Source: Nonomuraea sp. PA05
GTDB taxonomy: Bacteria; Actinomycetota; Actinomycetes; Streptosporangiales; Streptosporangiaceae
NCBI RefSeq assembly: GCF_008086045.1
Contig: NZ_VSEY01000011.1
Location: 243,153-307,152, forward strand
Direction of reading: 5' to 3'
Length of the DNA stretch: 64,000 bases
The notes under the pieces were generated by a model. That model saw nothing but the letters and a program-made list of their open reading frames with translations, was not told the DNA's origin and did no database searches. Position 1 is the stretch's first letter. Every line of letters begins with the position of its first letter. Shown one piece after another: positions 17,259 through 24,414 of the stretch. Made by a program: the position numbers and the translations under genes.

Positions 17259-17593
17259 CCTCCTCCGACAGCGAGAAGAAGACGATCGCGGACGAGTTCG
17301 GCAAGGCCGTCAACATGACCGCGAAGGAGCTCGAACACTGGCTGACCACCGACGAGTCGAAGTCCGTCGGGCAGAAGGACGACGGCGGCGAGTCGGTGGG
17401 CCACGAGTCGGGGCGCAAGATCATCAAGCTGCTCCAGGGCAAGAAGTCCGACCGGTCGGACGGCGACTACGCGCACATGCACAAGGTCGTCGGCTACGTC
17501 CACCGCCACCTCGCCCAGCGTCCCTCCGGGGACGTGACCGACACCCGGTGGCGGTACTCGCTGATGAACTGGGGTCACGACCCGCTCAAGTAG
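17255..17593 (+). CDS. DUF3140 family protein
   Basis: A 112-residue, lysine- and aspartate-rich soluble protein matching DUF3140: MTAKELEHWLTTDESKSVG, the SVGHESGRKIIKLL segment, and HMHKVVGYVHRHLAQRP near the C-terminus, ending with DTRWRYSLMNWGHDPLK. Members are associated with DNA-binding or stress proteins by annotation only. It is cotranscribed with the DUF2945 gene through the ATGA overlap. Confidence 0.85.
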   Translation: MTSSDSEKKTIADEFGKAVNMTAKELEHWLTTDESKSVGQKDDGGESVGHESGRKIIKLLQGKKSDRSDGDYAHMHKVVGYVHRHLAQRPSGDVTDTRWRYSLMNWGHDPLK

Positions 17594-17664
17594 CCGCCGC
17601 CATCAGGTAGCTTCCGCGTCAGGAAGGCGTAGGTACGCCGGCGCCCGCGGCTCCTGTTACGGTA

Positions 17665-17783
17665 GTGCGCGGTGCGCCGGGAAGTCTGGTCGGCAAGGAC
17701 TGCCGGTCGGATGTTCTGGGGAGGCGTTCGCGGATGCGTGGCCGAGCTGGCGGGTGTCGGCATCGCCGCCGCGAGGTGCGGTG
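17665..17783 (+). promoter_or_regulatory. Candidate structured leader upstream of trkH
   Basis: A 190-bp gap precedes trkH. A -10-like TACGGT near 17659 is followed by a GC-rich leader. It contains GCCGGGAAGTCTGGTCGGC (17676-17694) and the hairpin CGGCA-AGGAC-TGCCG (17691-17705). The CGGC segment at 17691 can pair either with GCCG at 17676 or with TGCCG at 17701, so two exclusive stems are possible, as in a switching RNA. The GGGAAGTCTGGT string resembles a conserved element of known riboswitch cores, but I cannot assign a family. Potassium transporters are often under c-di-AMP riboswitches; the ydaO consensus is not evident here. Confidence 0.35.
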
Positions 17784-19133
17784 ATGGGTGTGCTGACGCC
17801 GTTCACCTCGCGCTTCCGGCACCCCGCGCAGGTCGTGGTCGCCGCGTTCGGGCTGACCGTCGCCGTCGGCACGGGCCTGCTCGCGCTGCCGATCGCCACC
17901 ACCACCGGCGAGTCGGCCGGCTGGGTGGCCGCGCTGTTCACCGCGACGTCCGCCGTCTGCGTGACGGGGCTGGCCATCGTCGACACCGAGGCGCACTGGT
18001 CGGTGTTCGGCGAGCTGGTGATCGCCGGGCTGGTCCAGGTGGGCGGCCTGGGGATCATGACGATGGCGACCGTGTTCACGCTGCTCGTCTCCGGCCGGTT
18101 AGGCCTGCGCGCCAAGATCGCGGTGCAGGCCGAGACCAAGACGCTGAGCATGAGCGACGTGCGGCACGTCCTGCGCAAGGTGGTCCTGTTCAGCCTGGCG
18201 TGCGAGGCGGTCGCCGCCGCCGTCCTCACCACCCGCTTCGTCACCGGGTACGACGAGCCGTTCGGTCGCGCCCTCTACCTGGGCGTCTTCCACGCGATCA
18301 GCGCCTTCAACGACGCCGGGTTCGCGCTGTGGCCCGACAGCCTCATGCGGTTCGTGTCCGACGGGTGGATCTGCCTGACCGTGGCGACCGCCAGCATCGT
18401 CAGCGGGCTCGGCTTCCCCGTGGTCTTCGAGCTGGCCCGCTCCTGGCGGCACCCCCGCAGGTGGACCGTCCTGACGAAGATCACGGTGTGGGTGACCGCC
18501 GTCCTGCTGCTGCTCGGCACCCTGGCCTTCCTCATGACCGAATGGCGCAACCCCAGGACGCTCGGGCCGCTCGACGAGGGCGGCAAGGTGCTGGCGGCCT
18601 TCTTCGCCGCCGTCATGCCGCGCTCGGCCGGGTTCAACACCCTCGACATCTCCCAGATGCAGCCGTCGAGCTGGCTCACCACCGACCTGCTGATGTTCAT
18701 CGGCGGCGGCAGCGCGAGCACCGCCGGCGGCATCAAGGTCACCACCGTCGGGCTGCTCGCCTTCGTCGTGTGGGCCGAGCTGCGCGGCGAGGGCCGGGTG
18801 AACATCGGGCACCGCAGCCTTCCCGACACCGCGCAGCGGCAGGCCGTCACGATCACCGCCCTGGGGGTGACGATCGTGGGGCTGGCCACGTACACGCTGC
18901 TCGCGCTCACCCCGTACAGTCTCGACCAGGTCCTGTTCGAAGTGGTCGCGGCGTTCGGCACGGCGGGCCTGTCCACCGGCATCACCGCCGGCCTCGGCAC
19001 CGCCGGCCACCTGCTGCTGGTCGTCCTCATGTTCATCGGCCGGATCGGCCCACTCACCCTGGGCTCCGCCCTGGCACTCAACAGGCGCGCCCGGCACTAC
19101 GAGCTACCCGAGGAGCGTGTCATCGTTGGCTGA
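17784..19133 (+). CDS. TrkH/KtrB-type potassium uptake channel protein
   Basis: A 449-residue membrane protein of the TrkH/KtrB superfamily, which forms the K+-translocating pore. The four pore loops with selectivity-filter glycines can be seen (SAVCVTGLAIVD; AISAFNDAGFAL; MPRSAGFNTLDI; AFGTAGLSTGITA), each between pairs of hydrophobic helices. The length is nearer KtrB (about 450) than TrkH (about 485). ATG 17784 is preceded by GAGG at eight bases. The gene overlaps the RCK-domain partner gene, which gates this type of channel. A long leader may control expression. Confidence 0.92.
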   Translation: MGVLTPFTSRFRHPAQVVVAAFGLTVAVGTGLLALPIATTTGESAGWVAALFTATSAVCVTGLAIVDTEAHWSVFGELVIAGLVQVGGLGIMTMATVFTLLVSGRLGLRAKIAVQAETKTLSMSDVRHVLRKVVLFSLACEAVAAAVLTTRFVTGYDEPFGRALYLGVFHAISAFNDAGFALWPDSLMRFVSDGWICLTVATASIVSGLGFPVVFELARSWRHPRRWTVLTKITVWVTAVLLLLGTLAFLMTEWRNPRTLGPLDEGGKVLAAFFAAVMPRSAGFNTLDISQMQPSSWLTTDLLMFIGGGSASTAGGIKVTTVGLLAFVVWAELRGEGRVNIGHRSLPDTAQRQAVTITALGVTIVGLATYTLLALTPYSLDQVLFEVVAAFGTAGLSTGITAGLGTAGHLLLVVLMFIGRIGPLTLGSALALNRRARHYELPEERVIVG

Positions 19134-19788
19134 GTACAAGGGCGACCCGGTCGTCGTCATCGGCCTGGGCCGGTTCGGCACCTCGCTGGCGCTGGAGCTG
19201 ACCCGGCGCGGCGCCGAGGTCCTGGCCATCGACCACCGCCCCAAGATCACCCAGAGCCTGGCGGGCCAGATCACCCAGATCGCCACCGCCGACGCCACCG
19301 ACATGGAGGCGCTGCGCCAGCTCGGCGTGCCCGACTTCTACCAGGCGGTGGTGGCCGTCGGCAGCGACGTCGAAGCCAGCATCCTGGCCACCTCGCTGCT
19401 GGTCGAGCTGGAGATCAACGACATCTGGGCCAAGGCCGTCAGCACCCAGCACGGCCGCATCCTCAGCCGCATCGGGGCCCACCACGTCGTCTTTCCCGAG
19501 CACGACATGGGCGAGCGGGTCGCCCACCTGGTGTCGGGGCGGATGCTCGACTACATGCAGGTGGACGAGGACTTCGCCATCGCCAAGACCAGCCCGCCGA
19601 AGGAGTACGTGGGGGTTCCGCTCGGGCGGTCGAACCTGCGCCGCAAGTACGGGGTGACGATCGTGGCCGTCAAGCCGCCCGGGGAGGAGTTCACCTACGC
19701 CACGGCGGAGACCGAGCTGACCTACGGGGACATCGTGCTCGTCTCGGGGCGGACCGAGCAGGTGGAACGCTTCGCCGAACTGCCGTAG
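19126..19788 (+). CDS. TrkA/KtrA-type RCK regulatory subunit of potassium uptake
   Basis: About 220 residues with an N-terminal RCK_N Rossmann domain (VVVIGLGRFGTSLALELTRRG, binding ATP/ADP or NAD(H)) and a C-terminal RCK_C domain (residues about 140-220). It is a single RCK unit, as in KtrA. It sits on the cytoplasmic face of the TrkH-like channel and gates it. The start is either TTG 19126, ten bases after GAGGAG, or GTG 19117, only one or two bases after it; spacing favours the TTG. Either way the gene overlaps trkH and is translationally coupled. Confidence 0.92.
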   Translation: MAEYKGDPVVVIGLGRFGTSLALELTRRGAEVLAIDHRPKITQSLAGQITQIATADATDMEALRQLGVPDFYQAVVAVGSDVEASILATSLLVELEINDIWAKAVSTQHGRILSRIGAHHVVFPEHDMGERVAHLVSGRMLDYMQVDEDFAIAKTSPPKEYVGVPLGRSNLRRKYGVTIVAVKPPGEEFTYATAETELTYGDIVLVSGRTEQVERFAELP

Positions 19789-19829
19789 ACCGGTGGTCCG
19801 GCGGCTAGGCTGGTGATCGGAGGCGATCG

Positions 19830-20273
19830 ATGCGCGCACGCGACCTGGCCGTCGACTTCCCGACGGTCACCCTCGACACCCCCGCGCTGGAGGCGGCCAG
19901 GCTGCTGGCCGACCGCGACCTGCCGGGGCTCATCCTGGTCGACGACGACGGCCGTCCGCTCAGCATTCTGCCCGGCACGCAGGTGCTGCGGCTGGCGGTG
20001 CCGGCGTACTGCCAGGACGATCCCGCGCTGGCCCGGGTGGTCGACGAGGCCCACGCCGACCGGTTCCTGCACCGGCTCGGCGGCAAGACGGTGCGGGAGT
20101 GCCTGCCGGAGCAGCCGCGCGAGCTGCCGGTGACCGACGCGAAGGCGACGGTGCTGGAGCTGGCGGCGCTGATGGCCCGTACGCGCAGCCCGCTGGTGGC
20201 GGTGATGGACGCGGACGGGCTGGTGGGCGCCGTCACGCTGCAGTCGCTGCTCGACCACGCCCTTCAGCTCTGA
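19830..20273 (+). CDS. CBS domain-containing protein
   Basis: A 147-residue protein with two CBS motifs: one in the N-terminal half (MRARDLAVDFPTVTLDTPALEAARLLADRDLPGLILVDDDGRPL) and one at the C-terminus (TVLELAALMARTRSPLVAVMDADGLVGAVTLQSLLDHA). CBS pairs bind adenosyl nucleotides and act as energy or c-di-AMP sensors. It lies 41 bases after the TrkA-like gene, with GGAGG upstream of the ATG, so it is probably part of the potassium-uptake transcription unit. Its direct partner is unknown. Confidence 0.85.
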   Translation: MRARDLAVDFPTVTLDTPALEAARLLADRDLPGLILVDDDGRPLSILPGTQVLRLAVPAYCQDDPALARVVDEAHADRFLHRLGGKTVRECLPEQPRELPVTDAKATVLELAALMARTRSPLVAVMDADGLVGAVTLQSLLDHALQL

Positions 20274-20281
20274 CCTCCCGC

Positions 20282-20899
20282 ATGGACGAGGAGACCGTCA
20301 GGGTGCTCGGCGGCCCGGCCACCGCGGTGGAACCGCTGACCCGCAACGCCATGAACGCCGTCACCGGGGGCATCTGGCGGGTGCGCACGGAGCGCCGCTC
20401 CGCCGTCCTCAAGGTGCTGACCAGGCGGAAGGACGGCCAGGAGGGGTGGGAGAGCGCGACCGGCCCGCGGCACTGAAACTACCGGCGCAGGGAGGCCGAC
20501 GGCTACGCCACCGGCCTGCCGTCGGTGTGGTCGGGCTCCGGCGTGCGCGCCCCGCGCCTGCTGGAGCTGGTCGAGCGGGACGACGGCGACCTCGCCCTGC
20601 GGCTGGAGGACGTGCCCGGGCAGCCCGCCACCGCCTGGACGATCGAGCGCCACGGCCTGCTCAGCCACCGGCTCGGCGTGGCGCAGGGCCGTGCGGGGCG
20701 GGTCGAGCGTCCGTGGACGAGCCGGTCGTTCCTGCGGGACTACGTGGCGTCCAAGCGGGTGCCGTACGAGCTGCTTGAGGACGACGCCGCCTGGCGGCAC
20801 CCCCTGCTCGTCGAGAACTTCCCGCCCGGCCTGCGCGCCGAGCTGCTGCGCCTGCACCGCGACCGGGACTGGTTCCTGTCCGTCCTGGAGTGGCCAGGA
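20282..20899 (+). pseudogene. Broken APH-type phosphotransferase
   Basis: Starting at ATG 20282 the frame encodes the N-lobe of an aminoglycoside-phosphotransferase-like kinase (GGIWRVRTERRSAVLKVLTRR). A TGA at 20474-20476 interrupts it at ATGPRH-stop-NYRRREADGY, where homologues usually have Trp; a single G-to-A change would explain it. The same frame continues with family-like sequence (LEDVPGQPATAWTIERHG, SFLRDYVASKRVPYELL, LHRDRDWFLSVLEW). It is lost near 20899, before the catalytic HxD loop expected in these kinases. A stop plus loss of the active site indicates a dead gene. A sequencing error could explain the stop but not the missing C-lobe. Confidence 0.75.
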
Positions 20900-21046
20900 C
20901 GATGCCGTCCCTGCTCCGCCCGCCGGGCCGGGACCGATCATCTCCGGGTGGCACGGATCCGCCATCACACCAGCAAAAACCGGGATATCGCCGACGACTT
21001 CGGCGGTCTATCCTTCATTGATGGTCAAGTTCCGCCGGCGGGCGCG

Positions 21047-21424
21047 GTGAATCCGCAGACGCCGCCATTGACGCTGGCGCACCAGCACCTGCCCGGGGTC
21101 ACGGTGATCGCTGTGACCGGCGAGATGGACGCCACCAATCGAGCTGACCTTGAGACCTACCTCCGGGAGGCCAGGGCCGCTCCCGCGGAACGGCTGGTGT
21201 TCGACCTGTCCGGGGTGCCGTTCATGGACAGCTCGGGCCTGCACGTCCTGCTGAAGTGCGCCACCGACTGCCTGCGGGCGGGCGGTGTCGTGCATCTCGC
21301 GGGCGTGCAGCCGCTGCCGGCCCGCCTGTTCGAGATCACCGGCGTGGTGGCGCACCTCCCGGTGCACGAGCGGGTCGAGGACGCCGTGGCCGCCGCCCTC
21401 GACTCATCGGAACGCTCCATCTAG
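21047..21424 (+). CDS. STAS domain anti-sigma factor antagonist
   Basis: A 125-residue SpoIIAA/RsbV-like protein. The STAS core is complete: VTVIAVTGEMDATNRADL, then LVFDLSGVPFMDSSGLHVL with the expected phosphorylation site at Ser62, then GGVVHLAGVQPLPARLFEITG. When unphosphorylated, such proteins bind anti-sigma kinases and free a sigma factor. The GTG at 21047 is preferred; the same frame is open far upstream only because it joins the broken phosphotransferase. No anti-sigma kinase lies adjacent. The PP2C phosphatase at 36.7-39.2 kb is of the kind that dephosphorylates STAS proteins, but a link is speculative. Confidence 0.88.
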   Translation: MNPQTPPLTLAHQHLPGVTVIAVTGEMDATNRADLETYLREARAAPAERLVFDLSGVPFMDSSGLHVLLKCATDCLRAGGVVHLAGVQPLPARLFEITGVVAHLPVHERVEDAVAAALDSSERSI

Positions 21425-21462
21425 CGATCGCGCGACCACACAGCGCTCCGCTGTCACTCCGG

Positions 21463-22029
21463 TCACTCGCGGGGTGGGCTGACTCCGTTGACGGCCAGGC
21501 CGAGCAGCCGCTGCGCCTCGGCGGCGGGCCGCGGGTGGTGTTCGGAGGCCAGGGCGATGCCGGTGATCAGGGTGAGCAGGTCGGTGATGGTCACGCCCGG
21601 CGTCAGCGCGCCCGCGCCGGCGGCGCGGCGTACCAGGGGGGCGCCCGCCTCGGTGAGCTGCGCGGTGCAGCAGGGCTCGCCCGCGTCCGGGTCGCCTGCC
21701 CGCTCGCGGGTGAGCGCGATGGCCAGCCCCCTGATGGTGGCGGTGGCCGCGGTGACGGCGCTCAGCCATTCCAGCAGCGCGGCCCTGGTGTCGGGCCCGG
21801 CGGTCAGGTCTCGGGCGAGGGCGCACAGGGAGTCGATCTGCTCGCGGAAGACCGCCTCCAGCAGCGCCTGACGGCTGGGGAAGTGCCGGCGCAGGGTCGC
21901 TGATCCGACTCCCGCCGTGCGGGCCATCTGCTCCAGGGACGCGTCGGGGCCGTACTCGGCGATCGCCTCCTTGGCGACGGTGAGCAGCAGCGCGTAGTTG
22001 CGCCGTGCGTCCGCTCGCTGGACGGGCAT
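21463..22029 (-). CDS. TetR/AcrR family transcriptional regulator
   Basis: A 188-residue TetR-type repressor. The N-terminal helix-turn-helix (residues about 10-60, PDASLEQMARTAGVGSATLRRHFPSRQALLEAVF) is clear; the C-terminal ligand-binding region is of the type seen in regulators of NmrA/oxidoreductase genes. It is divergently transcribed from the NmrA-like gene across a 94-bp region that contains a long inverted repeat, so autoregulation and control of that gene are likely. Confidence 0.9.
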   Translation of the reverse strand: MPVQRADARRNYALLLTVAKEAIAEYGPDASLEQMARTAGVGSATLRRHFPSRQALLEAVFREQIDSLCALARDLTAGPDTRAALLEWLSAVTAATATIRGLAIALTRERAGDPDAGEPCCTAQLTEAGAPLVRRAAGAGALTPGVTITDLLTLITGIALASEHHPRPAAEAQRLLGLAVNGVSPPRE

Positions 22030-22053
22030 CGCATCACCTCACGTTTGCTAAGT

Positions 22054-22100
22054 GGCGGGGTCCGCCGTATCTTACCGGAAGATAAACGGCGGGCCCCGCC
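22054..22100. promoter_or_regulatory. Long inverted repeat, probable TetR operator
   Basis: Between the divergent tetR and nmrA-like genes, GGCGGGGTCCGCCGT (22054-22068) is mirrored by ACGGCGGGCCCCGCC (22086-22100) with one mismatch. An inner pair ATCTT/AAGAT (22069-22073, 22079-22083) flanks ACCGG. The position suits a repressor site covering both promoters. Binding by the adjacent TetR protein is inferred. Confidence 0.6.
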
Positions 22101-22123
22101 GTTTACGACGCTTGGAGATTCTC

Positions 22124-23044
22124 ATGCCCTTTGACAACGCCCCTGTCCTGGTCACCGGCGCCACCGGACGGCAGGGCGGCGCCACCGCCCGCGCCCTGCT
22201 CGCGTCCGGCGTCCCCGTCCGGGCCCTGGTCCGCGACCCCGGCAGCGACCGCGCGAAGGCGGTCGAGGCCCTCGGCGCCGAGCTGGCCGTCGGCGACCTG
22301 AACGACCCCGGCTCCCTGACCGGCCCCGCGACGGGAGCCCGGGCCGTCTTCTCCGTGCAGATGCCCCCGATCATCGACGGCGCCTACAGCTTCGAGGGCG
22401 AGCTGGCCCAGGCCGTCAACCTGATCGAAGCCGCCAGGGCCGCCGGCGTGCCGCAGTTCGTGCACACCTCCGTCTCCGGCGCGGGCCGGCACACTGAGGC
22501 CCCCGGCTGGGCCGAGGGCCGCTGGGCGCCGATGGAAGGCGTCTACGCCCCGAAGACCGGCGCCCAGGACCGGGTGCGCGAGGCCGGCTTCACCCACTGG
22601 ACCATCATCAAGCCGGGCTTCTTCATGGAGAACTTCCTCCCGTCCCTGGCCTACCTGCTCCCCCGCGGCGTCGAGGGCGGCCTGGCGACCGTGCTGAAGC
22701 CCGGCACCCGGCTCTCCCTCGTCGCGACCGACGACATCGGCGCGGCGGCCGCCGCGGCCATCGCGGCCCCGGAGCGCTTCCACGAGGTCGAGCTGGAACT
22801 GGCCGGCGACTACCTGCCGATGACCCGGATCGCCGAGATCCTGTCCAGCGCCTTCGGCACCCCGCTGACCGCACCCGACATGACCGTGGAGGAGGCCACC
22901 GCCGCCGGCATGCCGCTCTACGCCGCCACCTCCCACGAGTTCATCAACGTGGCCGGCCAGCCCGCCCGCCCGGAGTACGCCCGGGCCCTCGGCATCCCGC
23001 TCACCTCCTTCGACGCGTGGGCGCACCGGCACCTCAAGCCCTGA
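22124..23044 (+). CDS. NmrA/SDR-a5 family NAD(P)-binding protein
   Basis: A 306-residue atypical short-chain dehydrogenase of the NmrA/HSCARG type. The dinucleotide loop VLVTGATGRQGGATARALL is at 8-26, with PVRALVRDP following the second strand, HTSVSGAGRH in the middle and THWTIIKPGFFMENFLPS later. The catalytic Tyr-Lys pair of classical SDR enzymes is not evident, which is normal for NmrA-like proteins. These can act as NADP(H) sensors or as quinone oxidoreductase-like enzymes. ATG 22124 has GGAG eight bases upstream. Probably repressed by the divergent TetR. Confidence 0.85.
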   Translation: MPFDNAPVLVTGATGRQGGATARALLASGVPVRALVRDPGSDRAKAVEALGAELAVGDLNDPGSLTGPATGARAVFSVQMPPIIDGAYSFEGELAQAVNLIEAARAAGVPQFVHTSVSGAGRHTEAPGWAEGRWAPMEGVYAPKTGAQDRVREAGFTHWTIIKPGFFMENFLPSLAYLLPRGVEGGLATVLKPGTRLSLVATDDIGAAAAAAIAAPERFHEVELELAGDYLPMTRIAEILSSAFGTPLTAPDMTVEEATAAGMPLYAATSHEFINVAGQPARPEYARALGIPLTSFDAWAHRHLKP

Positions 23045-23160
23045 CCCCTACGCCCGCCGGCTACGCCTGGCCCGCGCCGCCGTCGCGGCGCGGTTCCGGC
23101 CCGGCGCGCCCCAGAACGCCCGGTGAGCACTCGCACGTGGCGCTCTTGACATCCGCCGGC

Positions 23161-23179
23161 CTATACCCCCGGTGTATAG
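23161..23179. promoter_or_regulatory. Palindrome at padR promoter, probable PadR operator
   Basis: CTATACCCCCGGTGTATAG is an imperfect 19-bp palindrome. It contains a -10-like TATAGT (23175-23180) and ends ten bases before the padR ATG at 23189; TTGACA lies upstream at 23146. The distance from the -10 to the ATG suggests a leaderless transcript. PadR repressors of the ABC-exporter type usually bind ATAC...GTAT palindromes at their own promoter, so autoregulation is likely. Confidence 0.6.
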
Positions 23180-23188
23180 TCGGCGGTC

Positions 23189-23716
23189 ATGAGCGTCCCT
23201 CTTGCACTGCTCGGCCTGCTCGAACGCGAGCCCAGCCACGGCTACGACCTCAAGCGCGACTACGACACCTTCTTCGGCCAGGGCAAACCGCTCCCCTTCG
23301 GCCAGGTGTACTCCACCCTCGGCCGCCTGGCCAGGGACGGCAAGGTCACCGCCGGGCAGAGCGAGCCGGGTGACGGCCCCGACCGCAAGCGCTACGCCAT
23401 CACCCCGCTGGGCACGCAGGAGGTCGAGGTGTGGCTGACGGAGCCGGTGGCGGCGGAGCCGTACCTGCAGACGGTGTTGTTCACCAAGGTCGTGCTGGCG
23501 CTGATGCTGGGCCGGGACGCGGCCGGCTACCTGGACCTGCAGCGGGCCACGCACCTGCGCCGGATGCGGGAGTTCACGCAGATCAAGCGGACGGGCTCGC
23601 TGACCGACGCGTTGCTGGCCGACCACGGCATGTTCCATCTGGAGGCGGACCTGCGCTGGATCGACGTCACGCAGGCGCGGCTGGGGGCGCTGGCGGCCAT
23701 GGTGCGTGAACAGTGA
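23189..23716 (+). CDS. PadR family transcriptional regulator
   Basis: A 175-residue PadR repressor. The winged-helix domain (residues 1-85: PLALLGLLEREPSHGYDLKRDYDTFF, then PFGQVYSTLGRLARDGKVTA) is followed by an alpha-helical dimerisation region. It overlaps the downstream ABC ATPase gene by four bases (GTGA) and heads the padR-ATPase-permease operon. This arrangement is typical of substrate-inducible exporters in actinobacteria. Confidence 0.92.
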   Translation: MSVPLALLGLLEREPSHGYDLKRDYDTFFGQGKPLPFGQVYSTLGRLARDGKVTAGQSEPGDGPDRKRYAITPLGTQEVEVWLTEPVAAEPYLQTVLFTKVVLALMLGRDAAGYLDLQRATHLRRMREFTQIKRTGSLTDALLADHGMFHLEADLRWIDVTQARLGALAAMVREQ

Positions 23717-24414
23717 TCATCGAAGCGCGCGGGCTCAGCCGCTCCTACGGGCGCACTCCTGCGCTGCGCGAGGCGGATCTGGCGGTGGGGGCCGGGGAGA
23801 TCGTCGCGGTCATGGGTCCCAGCGGCTCGGGGAAGTCGACGCTCCTGCACTGCCTGGCCGGGATCTTCACGCCCGACAGCGGCGAGGTGTGGTTCCGGGG
23901 CCGGCGGCTGGACACGATGAGCGACGCCCGGCGCACCGAGCTGCGGCGGACCGCGTTCGGGTTCGTGTTCCAGTTCGGGCAGCTCGTGCCGGAGCTGACC
24001 GTGGCCGACAACGTCGCCCTGCCGCTGTTGCTGGGGCGGACCAGGCGCAAGGAGGCCTACGGACGCGCCGGTGAGTGGCTGGAGCGGCTGAGGCTGGGAG
24101 AGCTGGGCGGGCGGCGTACCAGTGAGTTGTCGGGAGGGCAGGCGCAGCGGGTGGCGGTCGCCAGGGCGCTGGTGACGGGGCCGCGGGTGCTGTTCGCGGA
24201 CGAGCCGACGGGGGCGCTCGACTCGCTGGCCGGGGAGCAGGTCATGGAGCTGCTGGTCGGGCTGGCGCGGGAGGAGGGCACGACGGTGATCGTGGTGACC
24301 CACGACGCCCGGGTGGCCGCCTTCGCCGACCGGGAGGTGATCGTCCGGGACGGCCGCCTGACCGACCCCTACGCGAACCAGGGCGGCCGCGGCGCCCATG
24401 AGGTCGTTCGATGA
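23713..24414 (+). CDS. ABC transporter ATP-binding protein (MacB/LolD type)
   Basis: A 233-residue ABC ATPase. Walker A is GPSGSGKST (about residues 36-44), the Q-loop lies in FVFQFGQLVPELT, the signature is LSGGQAQRVAVARAL, and Walker B is VLFADEPTGALD, followed by the VTHD switch histidine. The TGALD ending is typical of ATPases paired with FtsX/MacB permeases. The GTG start overlaps padR, and its stop overlaps the permease ATG by four bases. Confidence 0.93.
   Translation: MIIEARGLSRSYGRTPALREADLAVGAGEIVAVMGPSGSGKSTLLHCLAGIFTPDSGEVWFRGRRLDTMSDARRTELRRTAFGFVFQFGQLVPELTVADNVALPLLLGRTRRKEAYGRAGEWLERLRLGELGGRRTSELSGGQAQRVAVARALVTGPRVLFADEPTGALDSLAGEQVMELLVGLAREEGTTVIVVTHDARVAAFADREVIVRDGRLTDPYANQGGRGAHEVVR

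Noticed and set aside
17730..17762. A tRNA-like string (GTGGCCGAGCTGG) in the trkH leader
   Set aside because: It resembles a D-arm only; no anticodon arm, TpsiC arm or acceptor pairing follows.
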